DNA of 64,000 nucleotides from Athripsodes cinereus (taxonomy: Eukaryota; Arthropoda; Insecta; Trichoptera; Leptoceridae), in assembly GCA_947579605.1 (NCBI GenBank), contig OX388306.1, positions 558,001-622,000 on the forward strand. Direction: 5' to 3'. Made by a program: the position numbers and the translations under genes. Below the pieces are notes generated by a model that saw only the letters and a program-made list of their open reading frames with translations, searched no databases and was not told where the DNA came from. The first letter of the stretch is position 1; each line of letters starts with the position of its first letter. Of the stretch, positions 18,776-30,009 are shown in pieces.

Positions 18776-20667
18776 TAATAATATTCACGTTTCCCGTAAC
18801 TGCAAAACATAGTGAGAGTAATAAAGTAGCTGAACTAATGTGTTGTAACGTAACCGGCGTCCCTCAGGGGTAGTTCTTTGAGCCCGTAAAGTTGATAAGT
18901 GGAATATCTCGTACCGCACTGGCAAATTTCCAGTTAAAAGCAAAGAATTAACAAACATCAACACACACATACACGTTCGTGAAATAATAATTAATCTGGT
19001 CTCTCTTGTATTAGGTTCTACTATGTACGTTGATAATATATATTTATTATGTAGACCTCTGTTCTACAATGGACGGAGATGTCTGATTGACTAAATAAGT
19101 AGATATGGACAACCCTGCGCCATCCTCATCTGTTCTCATCCAGTGATAATTCCTGTAATATCCGGGTGTCTTTTCAATCTTATTCTGCCACTGGGTCTTC
19201 GAAAAGTGTGTTTCATACTTATTTATTTATTTTATTTGTTTATTCATGAAATTTACGGCTTACACCTTTTTGCAATCAACACGAACAAGGAAATTTTCCG
19301 TAAAAATATCGGAAAATTCGAAGTAGAGAATTTTCCGATATTTTTTTATTTTTTATTTAACAGTATAATAATAATCAATATTTTATTCAATCAATCAATA
19401 ACAATGTACAAATGTTGAGACAATTTATCACCAATATGGCTACAATTAATTACGGAAACAAAAAAATGTTAGGTACCTACATAGAAAAAAGTGCTAATAA
19501 CTGATGAAAAATCTTAATTTTTGACACCCCACATGCCCATATTTAAGTAAAAAAAAAAATTGCAGGTACGTACATGGAAAAAAGTGTTAATGACCTCTGA
19601 TTTGGGCCTTAATCAGCCCCACAAATTTTTGGATCAATGAGTTTGGCTGCAAAGTGTACTGGGCGAAAGGTCATAACACCACTAAGAAAAATTATGGAGA
19701 GAAATTTCTCTTCCATCAGAGGAGAAATTTCTCTTCTCACATCACTAGTCTTAAGATGGAGTCTGACCGTCGAATGATTTATTTATTTACCTACTTGTGT
19801 CCAATTTATCCATATCTCTATATTTCTGAGATAATTGCACAACAGCTGGAGAGGCGTAAAAATATCTCTCACTATATATGTATACATATATGACTGAACA
19901 CCGTAGACACGGTAAGATATGAGATGAAAAATATACATCGTGTTATAAACAACATAAGCCACGCAGTGCTTACATAAATTACTACAAAAATATAAGTATG
20001 TATAGTGATATACTAATGTCGATTGATTGTACAGGTGTAAACGAATGTAGGCGGCATATTGTTTAGAGCTAAATGAGAAGCACGTGGCCTGGGCTATCAC
20101 TTGAACAAATATACGATACTATATACAACGTAAACAAACATTACAACTCTACTACTCAATACGGTGAGTATAAAATAATGAATAGAAACAATAGTAATAA
20201 ATATAAATATCATCGTTCATATTGTGAACGTATAACGCCCATACTTACAATAATTATTATTCGAAAGTAGATAATATGACGGACATTTATCACGAGATCG
20301 GAATAATAATATCATGCATCTATCTGCGGAGTACAATAAATAATCTAATGACCAAACAACACGCGACATGCAGTGGTGTGCTTACCACACGTGCATAAAC
20401 CACCGCACGCCTACAGTAAGATATCAATGCATGTCTCAACGGTTCCAAAGACTGCGAAATTTCTCGACCCAAATTCATAAGAAGGGATTTTAGTTTTTAA
20501 ACTCCTATACCTTTGTAAAAACAATAAGAATCTTTTTATTATGTTATACTAAATTGAAAATGCGGTAGCGGGGGGTAAGAATTTTCAAAATCTGTGCATT
20601 TTCTGATTCATCATACAGAAACGAGATTGTGAAATATTTCAAATTACTGTATATATATTATATTGAG
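18776..20667. other. AT-rich intergenic DNA with repeat pieces
   Basis: No gene supported. About 19215-19280 resembles the LINE 3' end also seen at 47648 and 58320. Positions 19466-19600 are listed separately as a minisatellite copy. Near 19700-19735 the 12-mer 'gagaaatttctc' occurs twice. Confidence 0.4.
19466..19600 (-). repeat. Antisense copy of the 31-kb minisatellite unit
   Basis: Contains 'gtgctaataactgatgaaaaat', 'gacaccccacatgccca' and 'aggtacctacat'. These are the reverse complement of the roughly 105-bp unit tandemly repeated at 30840-31540. About 1.3 units. Confidence 0.75.
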
Positions 20668-21135
20668 TTACAATCCATTGGATTGGTCTGCAACGAGTTT
20701 GGACTTTCTTCTCCACTCCTCCCTATTCTCAGCCAGTCTCTTCAACTCCATGTATGAGCCACAGCTCATGTCCCTCTTCAGTTGGCCCATATAGGCGTCT
20801 CTCGGTCGGCCTCTGCCATTTGTGCCTTCGGTCCTACCCTCTGCGATTGCGATGAGCAGTCCTGGATGCCTGATGTTGTGGCCAATCCAGTTAGCTCGTT
20901 GTTGGCAGATTCTTTTGAGGAGTTGCCTTTTTTCGCCAATCCTGGTTAATACTTCTTCGTTTTCGACGTGTTCCGACCAATGAATCTTCAGCATGCGTCT
21001 ATAGCACCACATTTCAAATGCCGCTAACCGTCCGCTTTCCCTCTTGCTGATGGTCCACGTCTCGCACCCATATAGCAAAATGCTCCACACAAAAGCTTTA
21101 GTGAGATTCTTCCTCATGTACCAAAAAAAATGCAA
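20668..21135 (-). pseudogene. LINE C-terminal fragment (endonuclease-RT family)
   Basis: 155 open codons. The features (SILLYGCETWTISK, RRMLKIHW, GHNIRHP, GTNGRGRPRDAYMGQ) are the region C-terminal to the RT palm in RTE-type LINEs. No endonuclease or YADD is present, so this is a 5'-truncated relic from a family distinct from the 13139 element. Confidence 0.8.
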
Positions 21136-21171
21136 CGGAGGAGGGTGTATATTTTAAAGGTTGTTTCTTTA

Positions 21172-21470
21172 TTAAGCCGTGGAGCAACCGGCAAAGAATA
21201 GGTCTCCTACTCTTTTCCTTCGAGTTGAAAGTTTTAATTTTAATAAACAATATTAAACAAAAGGTTTAATTTTGTTTCTTTTTTTTCTGTAAATTTTCGA
21301 GTAAATAGAAGTTAAAAAAATTCATCTTGAATTTAGTCATGGGGTATGCAACTCATCTTGAATGTCTTAATTTTTGTTGGCACAGAGAGCACACTTGCAT
21401 GTTTATTACATGCAACTGGTCTGCTGGCTGGCCCACATGTAGGATATGCCGTGACAGTATATAGCAGTAG
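21172..21470 (+). repeat. SINE-like element S1, near full length
   Basis: One of the longer copies. It starts 'gccgtggagcaaccggcaaagaat', has an internal 'gagttgaaag' region, 'ggggtatgcaactcatcttgaatg' and 'ttgcatgtttattacatgcaact', and ends 'cccacatgtaggatatgccgtgacagtat'. The 3' end parallels the RTE LINE 3' end. No clear tRNA-type A/B boxes were seen. Confidence 0.7.
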
Positions 21471-21880
21471 CTTTTTTATTAATTCTTGTATTGAAATGTG
21501 AAGGTGGGCAACATAAAAGTTGATATTTTTTTCATTATGAAAGCGCGGTTAATATAAAAAGTCTAGTCCCACCACTGGCGACATGTACTAAATACTTTCA
21601 TGTGCGGTGGCACGCACACGAAAGCACATCTCCCAAGAGATACGAACAATAAGTAACGAGTTTAACATAACCAGCAGCTCTACTATAATATTTGCCTTTA
21701 TCTCTCCAATCCTAGACACAGGCCTATTGTGAAGCTTTTCCATGATTTACGACCTCGAACAACAATGATCCTCTGTTTTCCCGTAACTCGGACAATTACA
21801 TTCGGTATCAACCCGTCTTTTTTGGTATTCCTACATCTCTCCTGTTCTCCCACAATCACGTGATATATAATATATAGACT

Positions 21881-22212
21881 GAAATGTTTCGAATGTTTTT
21901 AAATGAGTATTCCACAATGCACTTCTGTTATTTGACTATGTATAGATCGCGATCGATTTCAGCAATCCGTTGGCAACCTCCACACAGCTGGATGAAAACG
22001 TCAATAAATCATCAATCTTAAATCATTCGTTGACAATTCGAAGCATTCTCCGAATTGTCACCGAACGATTGAAAATTGATTGACGTTTTCAGCCTGCCGT
22101 CTGGACGCCCCTAATGGCAACGGTTTGCTGAAATCGATCGCGATCTATATAATATATAATCAAGTAACAGAAGTGCATTTTGGAATACTCGTTTAAAAAA
22201 CATTCGAAATGT
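21881..22212. mobile_element. Fold-back element, about 330 bp
   Basis: Long imperfect palindrome. 'gaaatgtttcgaatgttttt' and 'acagaagtgcattttggaat' occur as complementary arms. The inner arms, around 'gatcgcgatcgatttcagca', are complementary to 'tgctgaaatcgatcgcgatc'. A further short palindrome 'gacaattcg...cgaattgtc' lies at the centre. No coding content. Confidence 0.75.
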
Positions 22213-22413
22213 CTCGAAACCGTTATAATAATACTTCAACAATAGATGATAGACTGAAAAACATAGGCTAACTGACGTTTTTGCCAATTCCGAGTGCCTC
22301 TGCAGCTGTCAATAATTATAGTATGTACTTTACTGTCCGTGATGGAATGTAATACAGGATAGATAATTTTATCGTTTGTTGTGACTCGTCCTGAGACAAT
22401 GATTGTATGAGTT

Positions 22414-23051
22414 GGGCCCGATATTTTAATCTGCCCTTAAGGTGACAATTAGCCCGAACTAGCCTCATAATTCAGGTAAATTTGTTTTTACATCCCATAA
22501 TCAACATGAACAAAATACGATGGTTTGGGCATGTGAAAAGAATGGATGACAGAATGACGAAGAAAATATATATGGCTGAGAGGAATGGTGCTAGGAAACG
22601 TGGCCGTCCGAGTATTGAATAGCAAGACCATTTAAACCAAATCCTTCAAAACGAATGTGTGTTGTCCACATTGAATAAGAAACAATGTCGGAAACGAAAG
22701 GGGCATGCTAAGATCAGAGTAAGTGGCGATTGATCCTTTCTGCCTGCCCCGAAAAGAAAATGGTGTGACGACGATGATTATTATGATAAATATTAATATT
22801 TTACAACTATTTTACACCAAAATCTAAGGGACTGATAGACTCGATGACATGGCTGTTTGTTTTTTATCATTTTTATCAAAATTTAATTTTCACTTTAAAT
22901 TGATAAAAATACCTAGATGTAAGAGGTAATAAGTATCATTGAGAGTCATTATATCTGTCCCTTACATTTTGGTATAAAACAGTCGTGAAATAATATTAAG
23001 GGCTGGCTAAGGATGAGTACCACCCTAAGGGCACGATGACATGTTGGGCCT
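22414..23051. mobile_element. MITE family M1 copy with a LINE fragment inserted
   Basis: The ends read gggcccgatattttaatctg...cccttaaggtg on the left, and the reverse complement of 'accctaagggcacgatgac' plus 'gggcc' on the right. They match the terminal repeats of the 49446 element. Inner words 'tttacaccaaaatctaaggg' and 'cccttacattttggt' form a subterminal inverted repeat. A LINE fragment (about 22500-22795) splits it. Confidence 0.65.
22500..22795 (+). mobile_element. RTE-like LINE 3' fragment inside the MITE
   Basis: The translation includes MNKIRWFGHVKRMDDRMTK, MAERNGARKRGRPS and a Trp-Arg tail near 'agtggcgattgatcc'. This is the RTE C-terminal region from a family divergent from 13139. 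It ends near 'gacgacgatgattattatg'. Confidence 0.75.
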
Positions 23052-23107
23052 TAGTGAATGAATACTAACAGATGAACGATGTTCATTATCTAGTTATTTT
23101 TATTATC

Positions 23108-24410
23108 TACTAGATTTAAGCCCACCTTTGCTCGAGAAATTCAAATATCAAATTGTAAAAGAAAAGAGAATGTCGAAAGTGGAAATTTTTTTCTTAAAAT
23201 GACTGCACCAAGCAAAATAATTATTTTGAACATCTTTAAGAAAAATCCAAAGAATAATATTTTTATTATTAGATTTTGAAAGGCAGTGTAAAATTTTCAG
23301 AATTGAATAAGAGAGAAAAAAAAACGATTATAAAGAATATACCAATCTGCAGTTTTATAAAAACTGCTATGTTAAAGAATATGTCTCCTACTCTTTTGCA
23401 TGTTTTCTAGTGTCCTGTAAAGGACAGGTATTCATCGTAAAACATCACGTATGAGACATACAACATCTTCAGTTCAGCGAGGAGGTATGTCACCCATTCT
23501 GAATGACATAATTAAAATTGGCACGTAGAGGACTACCTGAATGTTTCTGATATGGGGTTGGTCTACTGGTTGCCACATTAATGTGAGATGCCATCATGGT
23601 ATAGAGGCGAGGCATAGTGTTTACTAGTGAACGGACTCAAATATTTCTGCGAGAATTATTTTATCACTAGGTATATGAGTAACAACAGTACCTAATGTCT
23701 ATATGTATTATTATTATATAAACGCATCCAGCGTATAGTCACCATGGTACCTATCGGACCGGAAGCCGCGTCCTGGTGACTGACACTGCCCTGTTATAGA
23801 GGATCATCACACTCGGTGACTTTACAACGTGCGTGCCTGCATATCACATAGTCCCCCCACAACGTATTAATCCATTTATTCTTCTTATAGTCGCTCACAA
23901 CTTGATCTGCGAATTCCGCAGCCACCGGATAGCGTCGTTCTTAAAAAAGTGTAAGTCCTAAAGCTCTCTCCGGAATGCGTGTGTGGGACACTCGTTTTTC
24001 AGACGATCGATAATTTGTGTCATTCCACATGTGCACGCTAGTGAATCAATCCATCACCATTTGCATACTAAGTTAGATCATCTAATTTATTGTAAACCAT
24101 ATTTTCCTGGGTAATGTAAATCAGGGTAGTTCTTCTGTTGGATCTGGTACTAGGTTTTGGTTTCTTACTGATTACGATAGAGCTTTAAGCAACAGCTTTC
24201 CAGTACGTAATGTCAATAAGTTTACCGCGGAACCCCCGAAATAGAATATCTTCCACTTTCAGTGAATTTTATTATTATGTCATATGCTTAGAAAGAAATC
24301 GTATTTTTATTTGTGTAACACATTTAAAATATTCAATTCAAGGATGAGTTAGATATACCACACATCGTGAATATCTTCATTATCTAGATTTTCCGACTAC
24401 AATGTAGTAA
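23108..24410. other. Intergenic DNA with repeat pieces
   Basis: About 23108-23140 reads, antisense, as a decayed Helitron-type end (CTCGAGCAAAGGTGGG then CTAGT). About 23373-23612 is an S1 copy. About 23860-24000 has an antisense stretch that looks coding-like (e.g. KKNKWINTLWGDYV), perhaps a transposase relic, but too short and broken to name. The rest is AT-rich with nothing recognisable. Confidence 0.35.
23373..23612 (+). repeat. SINE-like element S1
   Basis: Sense copy. It has 'ctagtgtcctgtaaaggacagg', 'gaggaggtatgtcacccattctgaatg', 'ggcacgtagaggac', and ends 'gagatgccatcatggtatag'. 5'-truncated. Confidence 0.7.
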
Positions 24411-24412
24411 CA

Positions 24413-24625
24413 GCAGGGTTACTCTTGACAAAACTAAACACGATCTTAATCTAGTCTTGATCTTGATCATACGACGCACGAAGTGACTATTGGCCAAAAA
24501 TACACACAAACCGATTACGCGTTAGCGGTAGCGCGGTGTTTTTGACCATAGTCCCTTCGTGCGTCGTATGATCAAGATCAAGACTAGATTAAGATCGTGT
24601 TTAGTTTTGTCAAGAGTAACCCTGC
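24413..24625. mobile_element. Near-perfect palindromic fold-back element, 213 bp
   Basis: The first 71 bases (from gcagggttactc) are the exact reverse complement of the last 71 (ending gagtaaccctgc). Pairing continues, after one mismatch, to about 90 bases per arm. The central loop is about 30 bases and carries 'accgattacgcgttagcggt'. The near-identity of the arms suggests recent origin or arm-to-arm conversion. No matching target duplication was found. Confidence 0.88.
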
Positions 24626-24626
24626 A

Positions 24627-24935
24627 GGGTCATTCCAACACAATTTTGAGAGATTTTCAGACTTGATGACGACGTATATTTTACGATGCGTGTATTTCTG
24701 AAGCCCTGTGTCTCCTGATCCCAATGAGATCCCATGGGATCAGGAGATACAGGACATGAGATTTTTTTCATAAAAATTGTGATTTTTAAAAATTAATAAC
24801 TTCAAAAATAATTGTGCTACATAACTGAAATTTGGTATTTTTTCATAAGTCTTTGATATATTGCTGCATAAAAAAATCATGAAAATCTGAGACATCAAGT
24901 CTGAATCAGTGTGATGATTTGACATGGAATAACCC
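24627..24935. mobile_element. MITE with GGGTYATTCCA inverted ends
   Basis: It opens GGGTCATTCCAACAC and closes TGGAATAACCC. 'tttcagacttgatga' near the left is matched by 'catcaagtctga' near the right. Inside is a small palindrome around 'cccatggga' (24726-24748). It abuts the palindrome at 24413-24625, which may have inserted at its edge. Confidence 0.6.
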
Positions 24936-25345
24936 AACAACAGAATACTAAATCTAAAATTAAAAGACATAATATTAAAAGACATAATATTATTATAATA
25001 ATGAAAATCTAGAAAGGAGTGGTTACAGCTGTTGGTAGGGGGTGTGTGGAGCAAAAGTGGGTTCAGGAGAAAGATTCTATGTCGAGACAAAAATTTGATT
25101 AAGTACAAATCACTCTAATAAAATAACGATACCAAAGCTACAGAGATGTGACGTATTTGAAATAAAAGTATTTAAAATACAAATACAAAATACAAAATAC
25201 GTATTTGTATTTTGTATTTCAAATACCTTTTTGTAAAAAGTATTTTGTATTTTATTTGAAATACTTTTTTTGAATATTTTGTATTTTACACAAAATACTT
25301 TTACAAAATACCTTTTTATTGTTTGAAACAAAATTCTGCCATTAA

Positions 25346-26063
25346 GGGGCCCCTTTAGCAAAAACGATAAAATATTCAATTTTTAGCAAGTTTGGTACAC
25401 AAACTCTCAAAACTTGTTGACCCTACGAACATTTTGATTTGATAAAATATGAAATCAAATATTAATTACCAATATCAAACTTTAATTTAAAAAAAAAACT
25501 CGATTCAAGCTTCATAATATTCGTTTTTAAAAAAGCATATTTCTAATAATCAAATTCGGGGGTGTGTTTGGTACATAAATGCACGTGAATCCTACAAATT
25601 TTCATATATTTATTTTAATATTGAGAATATTTAGATAGTTACAACAATTAAAGAACAAAAAAAATCATTTTTTTATGTTTTTTTCGTGGATATTGACCGA
25701 CTTAAAAAATATTTTTTTTGATAAAATTTCTCATATTTTGAAACCAAAAATCACCACATGAACTCAATTTTTTGTATAAAAAAAAATTTGCTAAAATCTA
25801 TAGTATTTATTTGCTTGATAGGATAAATAAAAAATATATATATTTTACAAATAATTTGTATTTTGATATAACAAAGAGAACCTAAATTAATCTCGTCAGT
25901 TTGTGATTTATTTATTTTTTAGTAAAAAACTAATATTGGTAATAAATATTTGATTTTTTATTTTATCAAATCAATATGTTCGCAAGGGTCAACAAATTTT
26001 GGCAGTTTTTCTATCAAATTTGTTGAAAATAGAATATTTTACCGTTTTTGCTAAATGGGGCCC
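25346..26063. mobile_element. piggyBac-like MITE (TTAA target), nested in the hAT element
   Basis: Ends read GGGGCCCCTTTAGCAAAAACG on the left and, reversed, GGGCCCCATTTAGCAAAAACG on the right. TTAA lies directly outside both (25342-25345 and 26064-26067). Inverted homology continues inward, including 'tgttgaccctacgaacat' and its partner 'atgttcgcaagggtcaaca'. No coding content. The TTAA plus G/C-rich ends point to the piggyBac superfamily. Confidence 0.78.
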
Positions 26064-26199
26064 TTAATTGATATGCGCGTACGCAAGCTTTTTTTGCCAA
26101 TTTGTTGAATTACAAATACAACGTTTCCATTAGAGTACTCCATGTTTGAGATATACACACATAATAATGATGATTGAACAAATTATACATGACGCCGTT

Positions 26200-26660
26200 T
26201 AATGTTTCATGGCCATTTCAAGGGCGCTGTGATTTCTCCTGAATGGTAGCATTTTCAATTTTGTCTGAAGGCAATCTATTCCAGGCAGATGACGCTGCGA
26301 CTCTGTTTCTTCTTTCTGCAAATTTAGAGGTATTTGCCCTTTTGAGTTCAACGAGTTTAAGAAGCTGATCACAGCCTTCGCCACACATTTTCGTCAGCGG
26401 AACAGCTCAGTGGGTGGTGTGCTGCCTTGTGGACAGTGAGACACAGTTTAAACACCACTATCTCTAGGACTCTCAGTTAGTGTAGACTTCTTAGTAGTGA
26501 AGTTATGTGGCAGCTCTTATTCTCTCTGTAAATGATCCGGAGGCAACATTAAAAACCATCTGAAGACGATAAGGAAGAGTCTGGAGCAGTCCTGTATATA
26601 ATATGATGTTACAGTAGTCCATACGATTTCAGATTTGGATTATCCATTCTGATTTATTTT
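26200..26660 (-). mobile_element. CR1/L2-like LINE 3' coding remnant
   Basis: The minus strand translates with interruptions to TSKFAERRNRVAASSAWNRLP, preceded by RLQMVFNVASGSFTERIRAAT. This is the C-terminal region of CR1/L2 ORF2. It is the same family as the remnant at 43990-44440. Confidence 0.7.
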
Positions 26661-26803
26661 GTAGCCCAAATCAGGAATTCTCTTACCTGCTTGATGATAC
26701 TCAATACATTTATGACAATTTTCGGCTTATCTCTTCTAACAACGGTACATTTTGTCATGACTTAATTTTTTTTTTTTTTGACAGTTCTTCCTAAGGCTCA
26801 TCC

Positions 26804-26990
26804 TCATTGTCTGCAAGCAATGATATATCGAATCATGTCAACCCTTTCTCCATTTATGTATACTCTTGTCCAGTTTTTCATTCATCAATGGCATTCATCA
26901 ATTGTCTGCAAGCAATGTTATATCGAATCATGTCAACCCTTTCTCCATTTATGTATACTTGTGTCCAGTTTTTAATTTCTTTTTCATTCA
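26804..26990 (+). repeat. Tandem duplication, two units of about 93 bp
   Basis: 'attgtctgcaagcaatg.tatatcg' to 'ccagtttttcattcatcaatgg' occurs twice in direct succession with few differences. Confidence 0.85.
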
Positions 26991-27220
26991 TCAATGGTTT
27001 AAATATTAAATACTTTTGTCTTACACCTTGTTCGACTATTTGTAAAAGTATTTTAAAAAGGTTTTTTAAAATAAGTATTTTGAAAATACGTATTTTGTAT
27101 TTAAATACCATTTTGAAAAAGTATTTAGTATTTTGTATTTGAAATACAAAAATTCAAAAGTATTTGTATTTTGTATTTAAATACTTTTTTGGAAGTATTT
27201 TGCACATCTCTGCAAAGCTA

Positions 27221-29435
27221 TTGATGATGAGTAAGAAGGAATAGTCAAGTAACGAGTAATGCCCGTGTATTTGATTCCTGTGTGGCATTTGTTTAGTGCG
27301 AGCCTCGACTACTTATTAAATTTACAAAGTAGGTACATACCTACGTATATAATTATTCCACGTTGCGTGTTTGACGCATTCGTCATCCTTCCATTGTGAC
27401 GTGTTGGTATGTATTTAATTGTTAATTTGTATAATATTATTCTTCCTATCAAACTATTGTGTATTTATTATTTACAATAATAAATTTACATTATGTGTAT
27501 CACGTGACGGACGGACACTGCTACAGACAGCTATGCGTTGTTGTTGTTGTTATTATTATGGAATGAGGAAATGCATTTTTATTTTCGTGGGTGATTCCGG
27601 CACAGTGGACACCCGCGCACCCATAGTACTAACACAAACATAATAGAGTAATATTATTGAGGCATTGAATTAAGCAAGAATTTCATACAATTTTGTAGCT
27701 AGCTAATCAACAACTGATGAATGGTCGCCTAGTCTAAGATCCCTCTGAACGAAGGATTACCAGGATTCAAACTGCCACGCAAACAATGGTCAACACTAAA
27801 TAGACTACGAACAGGGCATAGCAGATTTGTAGACCATATATTATGCACCCATGGGGTTTATCTTCTAGTCCTGAGTGTGAATGCGACTCACAGTGCCATA
27901 CAATAAAAGATATTGTGGAGTGTCTTCTGTATGGCTTCGAGTTTGGTTGGAGCAGGGACCTACACGAAGTTACCACAGAGTGATTACGCTAACAACATCA
28001 GTCAGGCACTTTTGAACTCACAGAACTTGGCTAAAAACTAAACACAAACCGAGTTGATTTCTTGTCGGACGTATGTTTAGCAAAGTGAAAACATCTAATC
28101 CAGCATAGGTATATATTTTTTTTTCAACGCTTATGTTCTTATATATTTATATTTTCCAAACTAACGCAAATAAACTAAAAGTTTATAAAGTAATTGTGAC
28201 TTCGACCCAACGTAATGATTACAACATTTGAATCTACAACCTATAATTGAGAAGTCTGAAACATTGTCATTAGTCTACAGACAAAATAGTAAAGAGTACA
28301 TAATATAGACATAGCATGAGGGTAGATGGGAACAATTAATAATTAAAATTAATTTATTGTGCCTTAAATGCAGATATTAATTAATTAAATATATTGTTCA
28401 AAGAATAAGCGGCGACATAGATAACGCACCTACTTCATAATAATATTATGATTAAATGTAAGAACATATTAAACACTTAACGGGCAATTGAAAAGTTTCT
28501 TAATTATTAACGAAAAGCCGCTTTGTAAGTTCTTTAGAGCAAAGTTTCTTCTCCTTCCGTCACATCTCCACTGCCTGATGGAGATCCCTTCCACTTCTTA
28601 TTCCATTTTCGTTTCACTCGGGTATTTTTGCAGACGACATGGATTATATAATCCTTCTATCTTTTTTAGTGCCGAGACCTGTTATTCTTTTTCCATCACA
28701 GGACCTCCATTTTATGATTCCGGTTGTTCTTCTGTCGCTTTCCTGCTTAACCATAATATAACCATAATCTGCTCGTTTCACTTTGATATTGCAATGCGAT
28801 AAGGGCGAATTTTTGCTATAGAACAAATGACTGAAAAACCTAAAGCGGTCGGTAGCCTAATGGTAGAATCTTGGGAGTCTTTAAATCGAGATATCCAAGA
28901 ATACAATATGAAATAAGTACGAAATACATAAATTTAATATCGTAATAATATATTTCGTAACACAACCGTATCCCACAATATAGCACAAAGCTGTATCCTG
29001 CGTAGATGAATTATTATTATAAATAAACCACATCACACTACAGTGCGGGGTCCATAATATCTAATACTACATAATATATTATATTATACATACGCACACA
29101 CCTCATCATACAAATATGTATTAATTTATTACATCGACACATAACAAGATATAATATTATGAAGCTACTGTAAGTGAATAGGTACATACTTACCTAGCTA
29201 CTGTTTAAAGCTAATAACATAAATGTTATGTACTTACTTCAATTAATAACCGCAACATCAGAGAAACGCGAGTTGTTTGTAGTTGACATTATATTAGGTA
29301 TATATTGTATACCTAAATTAAACAGTAAACACAAAACAATTAGGAAATACAGGTAGTTTACGGTGTAAACAGAGATAATGTAACTTTTTAGTAATTACAT
29401 TCATACAACTTTCATATATTCTTAACTAATCTAGA
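27221..29435. other. Intergenic DNA with a LINE remnant
   Basis: No gene supported. About 27740-27980 is listed separately. About 28840-28895 has a tRNA-like box A word (tagcctaatggtagaat) but no acceptable tRNA fold. The 104-codon frame at 28488 shows no recognised motif. The remainder is AT-rich. Confidence 0.35.
27740..27985 (+). mobile_element. LINE C-terminal remnant with CCHC-like motif
   Basis: Translated across one frame change it reads LPRKQWSTLNRLRTGHSRF, then SPECECDSQCHTIKDIVECLL. This matches the usual LINE tail 'W..LNRLRTG' followed by C-x-C...H...C. Too short to assign a clade. Confidence 0.65.
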
Positions 29436-29439
29436 TCAC

Positions 29440-29665
29440 GCAGAACAGGCTTTGGAGATAGAACGTTTTGCGGGTCCCAGGTGTTAAAACAAGCTGCCTG
29501 TGTCTGCGAGAGGAGGTGAATGGAGAGAGCTTTAAAAGAGGGCTGAAGACGCGCCTTTTTGCTGGGAGTTTCGGGTGATAGACGCGGTATACGGCGCGCC
29601 TTGAGGTTATGTTATGAGTAAACGGCGCTTTACAGATTGTCCATATATTATATTCCTGTAAGTTC
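29440..29665 (+). mobile_element. CR1/L2-like LINE 3' coding remnant
   Basis: With one frameshift the plus strand gives 'GDRTFCGSQ', then 'ERALKEGLKTRLFAG'. This is the LINE C-terminal signature (RTF..AGP..WN.LP...FK..LKT.LF), followed by 'acggcgctttacagattgtcc' as in other copies. Confidence 0.6.
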
Positions 29666-30009
29666 AAAAAGCAACTGCCTCTCAAATAATTGGTTCACGT
29701 TTAAACTCTTAACACTTCATCCGCTTTCATTTTAAATTCTCTCCACTACAACAGTATATTAGGATCTCTCTATCTCTCCCTACATTGATTCAACTCTAAT
29801 AATATTTGCATATTTCTACGTCATCACTAAGAGGTTGTTGATACGAGTGCAAACCGCACGCTGCAGCTGTCTACGTGTCTACGCCTGTAGCACTATAATA
29901 TCATCATCTATGAGCTACGGTGCGTAGAAGAGGCATAACATAACAACACAACAAAGCTACGCTTGGCCTAGTTACGTAATGTAGAACACAGCCGCGCCAA
30001 TCCACACAT
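29666..30009. other. Intergenic DNA, nothing recognised
   Basis: Mixed-composition sequence without open frames, repeats shared elsewhere, or RNA-like folds that I could see. Confidence 0.3.

Larger units (their letters stand above)
25141..27212. mobile_element. hAT-type element with perfect 8-bp target duplication, hosting other insertions
   Basis: The terminal inverted repeats begin CAGAGATGTG and continue into repeated 'gtatttaaatac/aatacaaaatac' tracts (25155-25315 and 27045-27200). They are flanked by the direct repeat caaagcta (25133-25140 and 27213-27220), the 8-bp duplication of hAT transposition. No transposase is left. The interior holds a TTAA-flanked element (25346-26063), an antisense LINE piece (26200-26660) and a tandem duplication (26804-26990). 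Confidence 0.85.

Noticed and set aside
23860..24000. Antisense mariner-like transposase end
   Set aside because: A few aromatic and basic residues recall a mariner C-terminus, but no DDD motif or terminal repeats are visible.
28840..28895. Possible tRNA gene or tRNA-derived SINE head
   Set aside because: Only a box A-like word is present; the box B position lacks GGTTC and no cloverleaf can be drawn.
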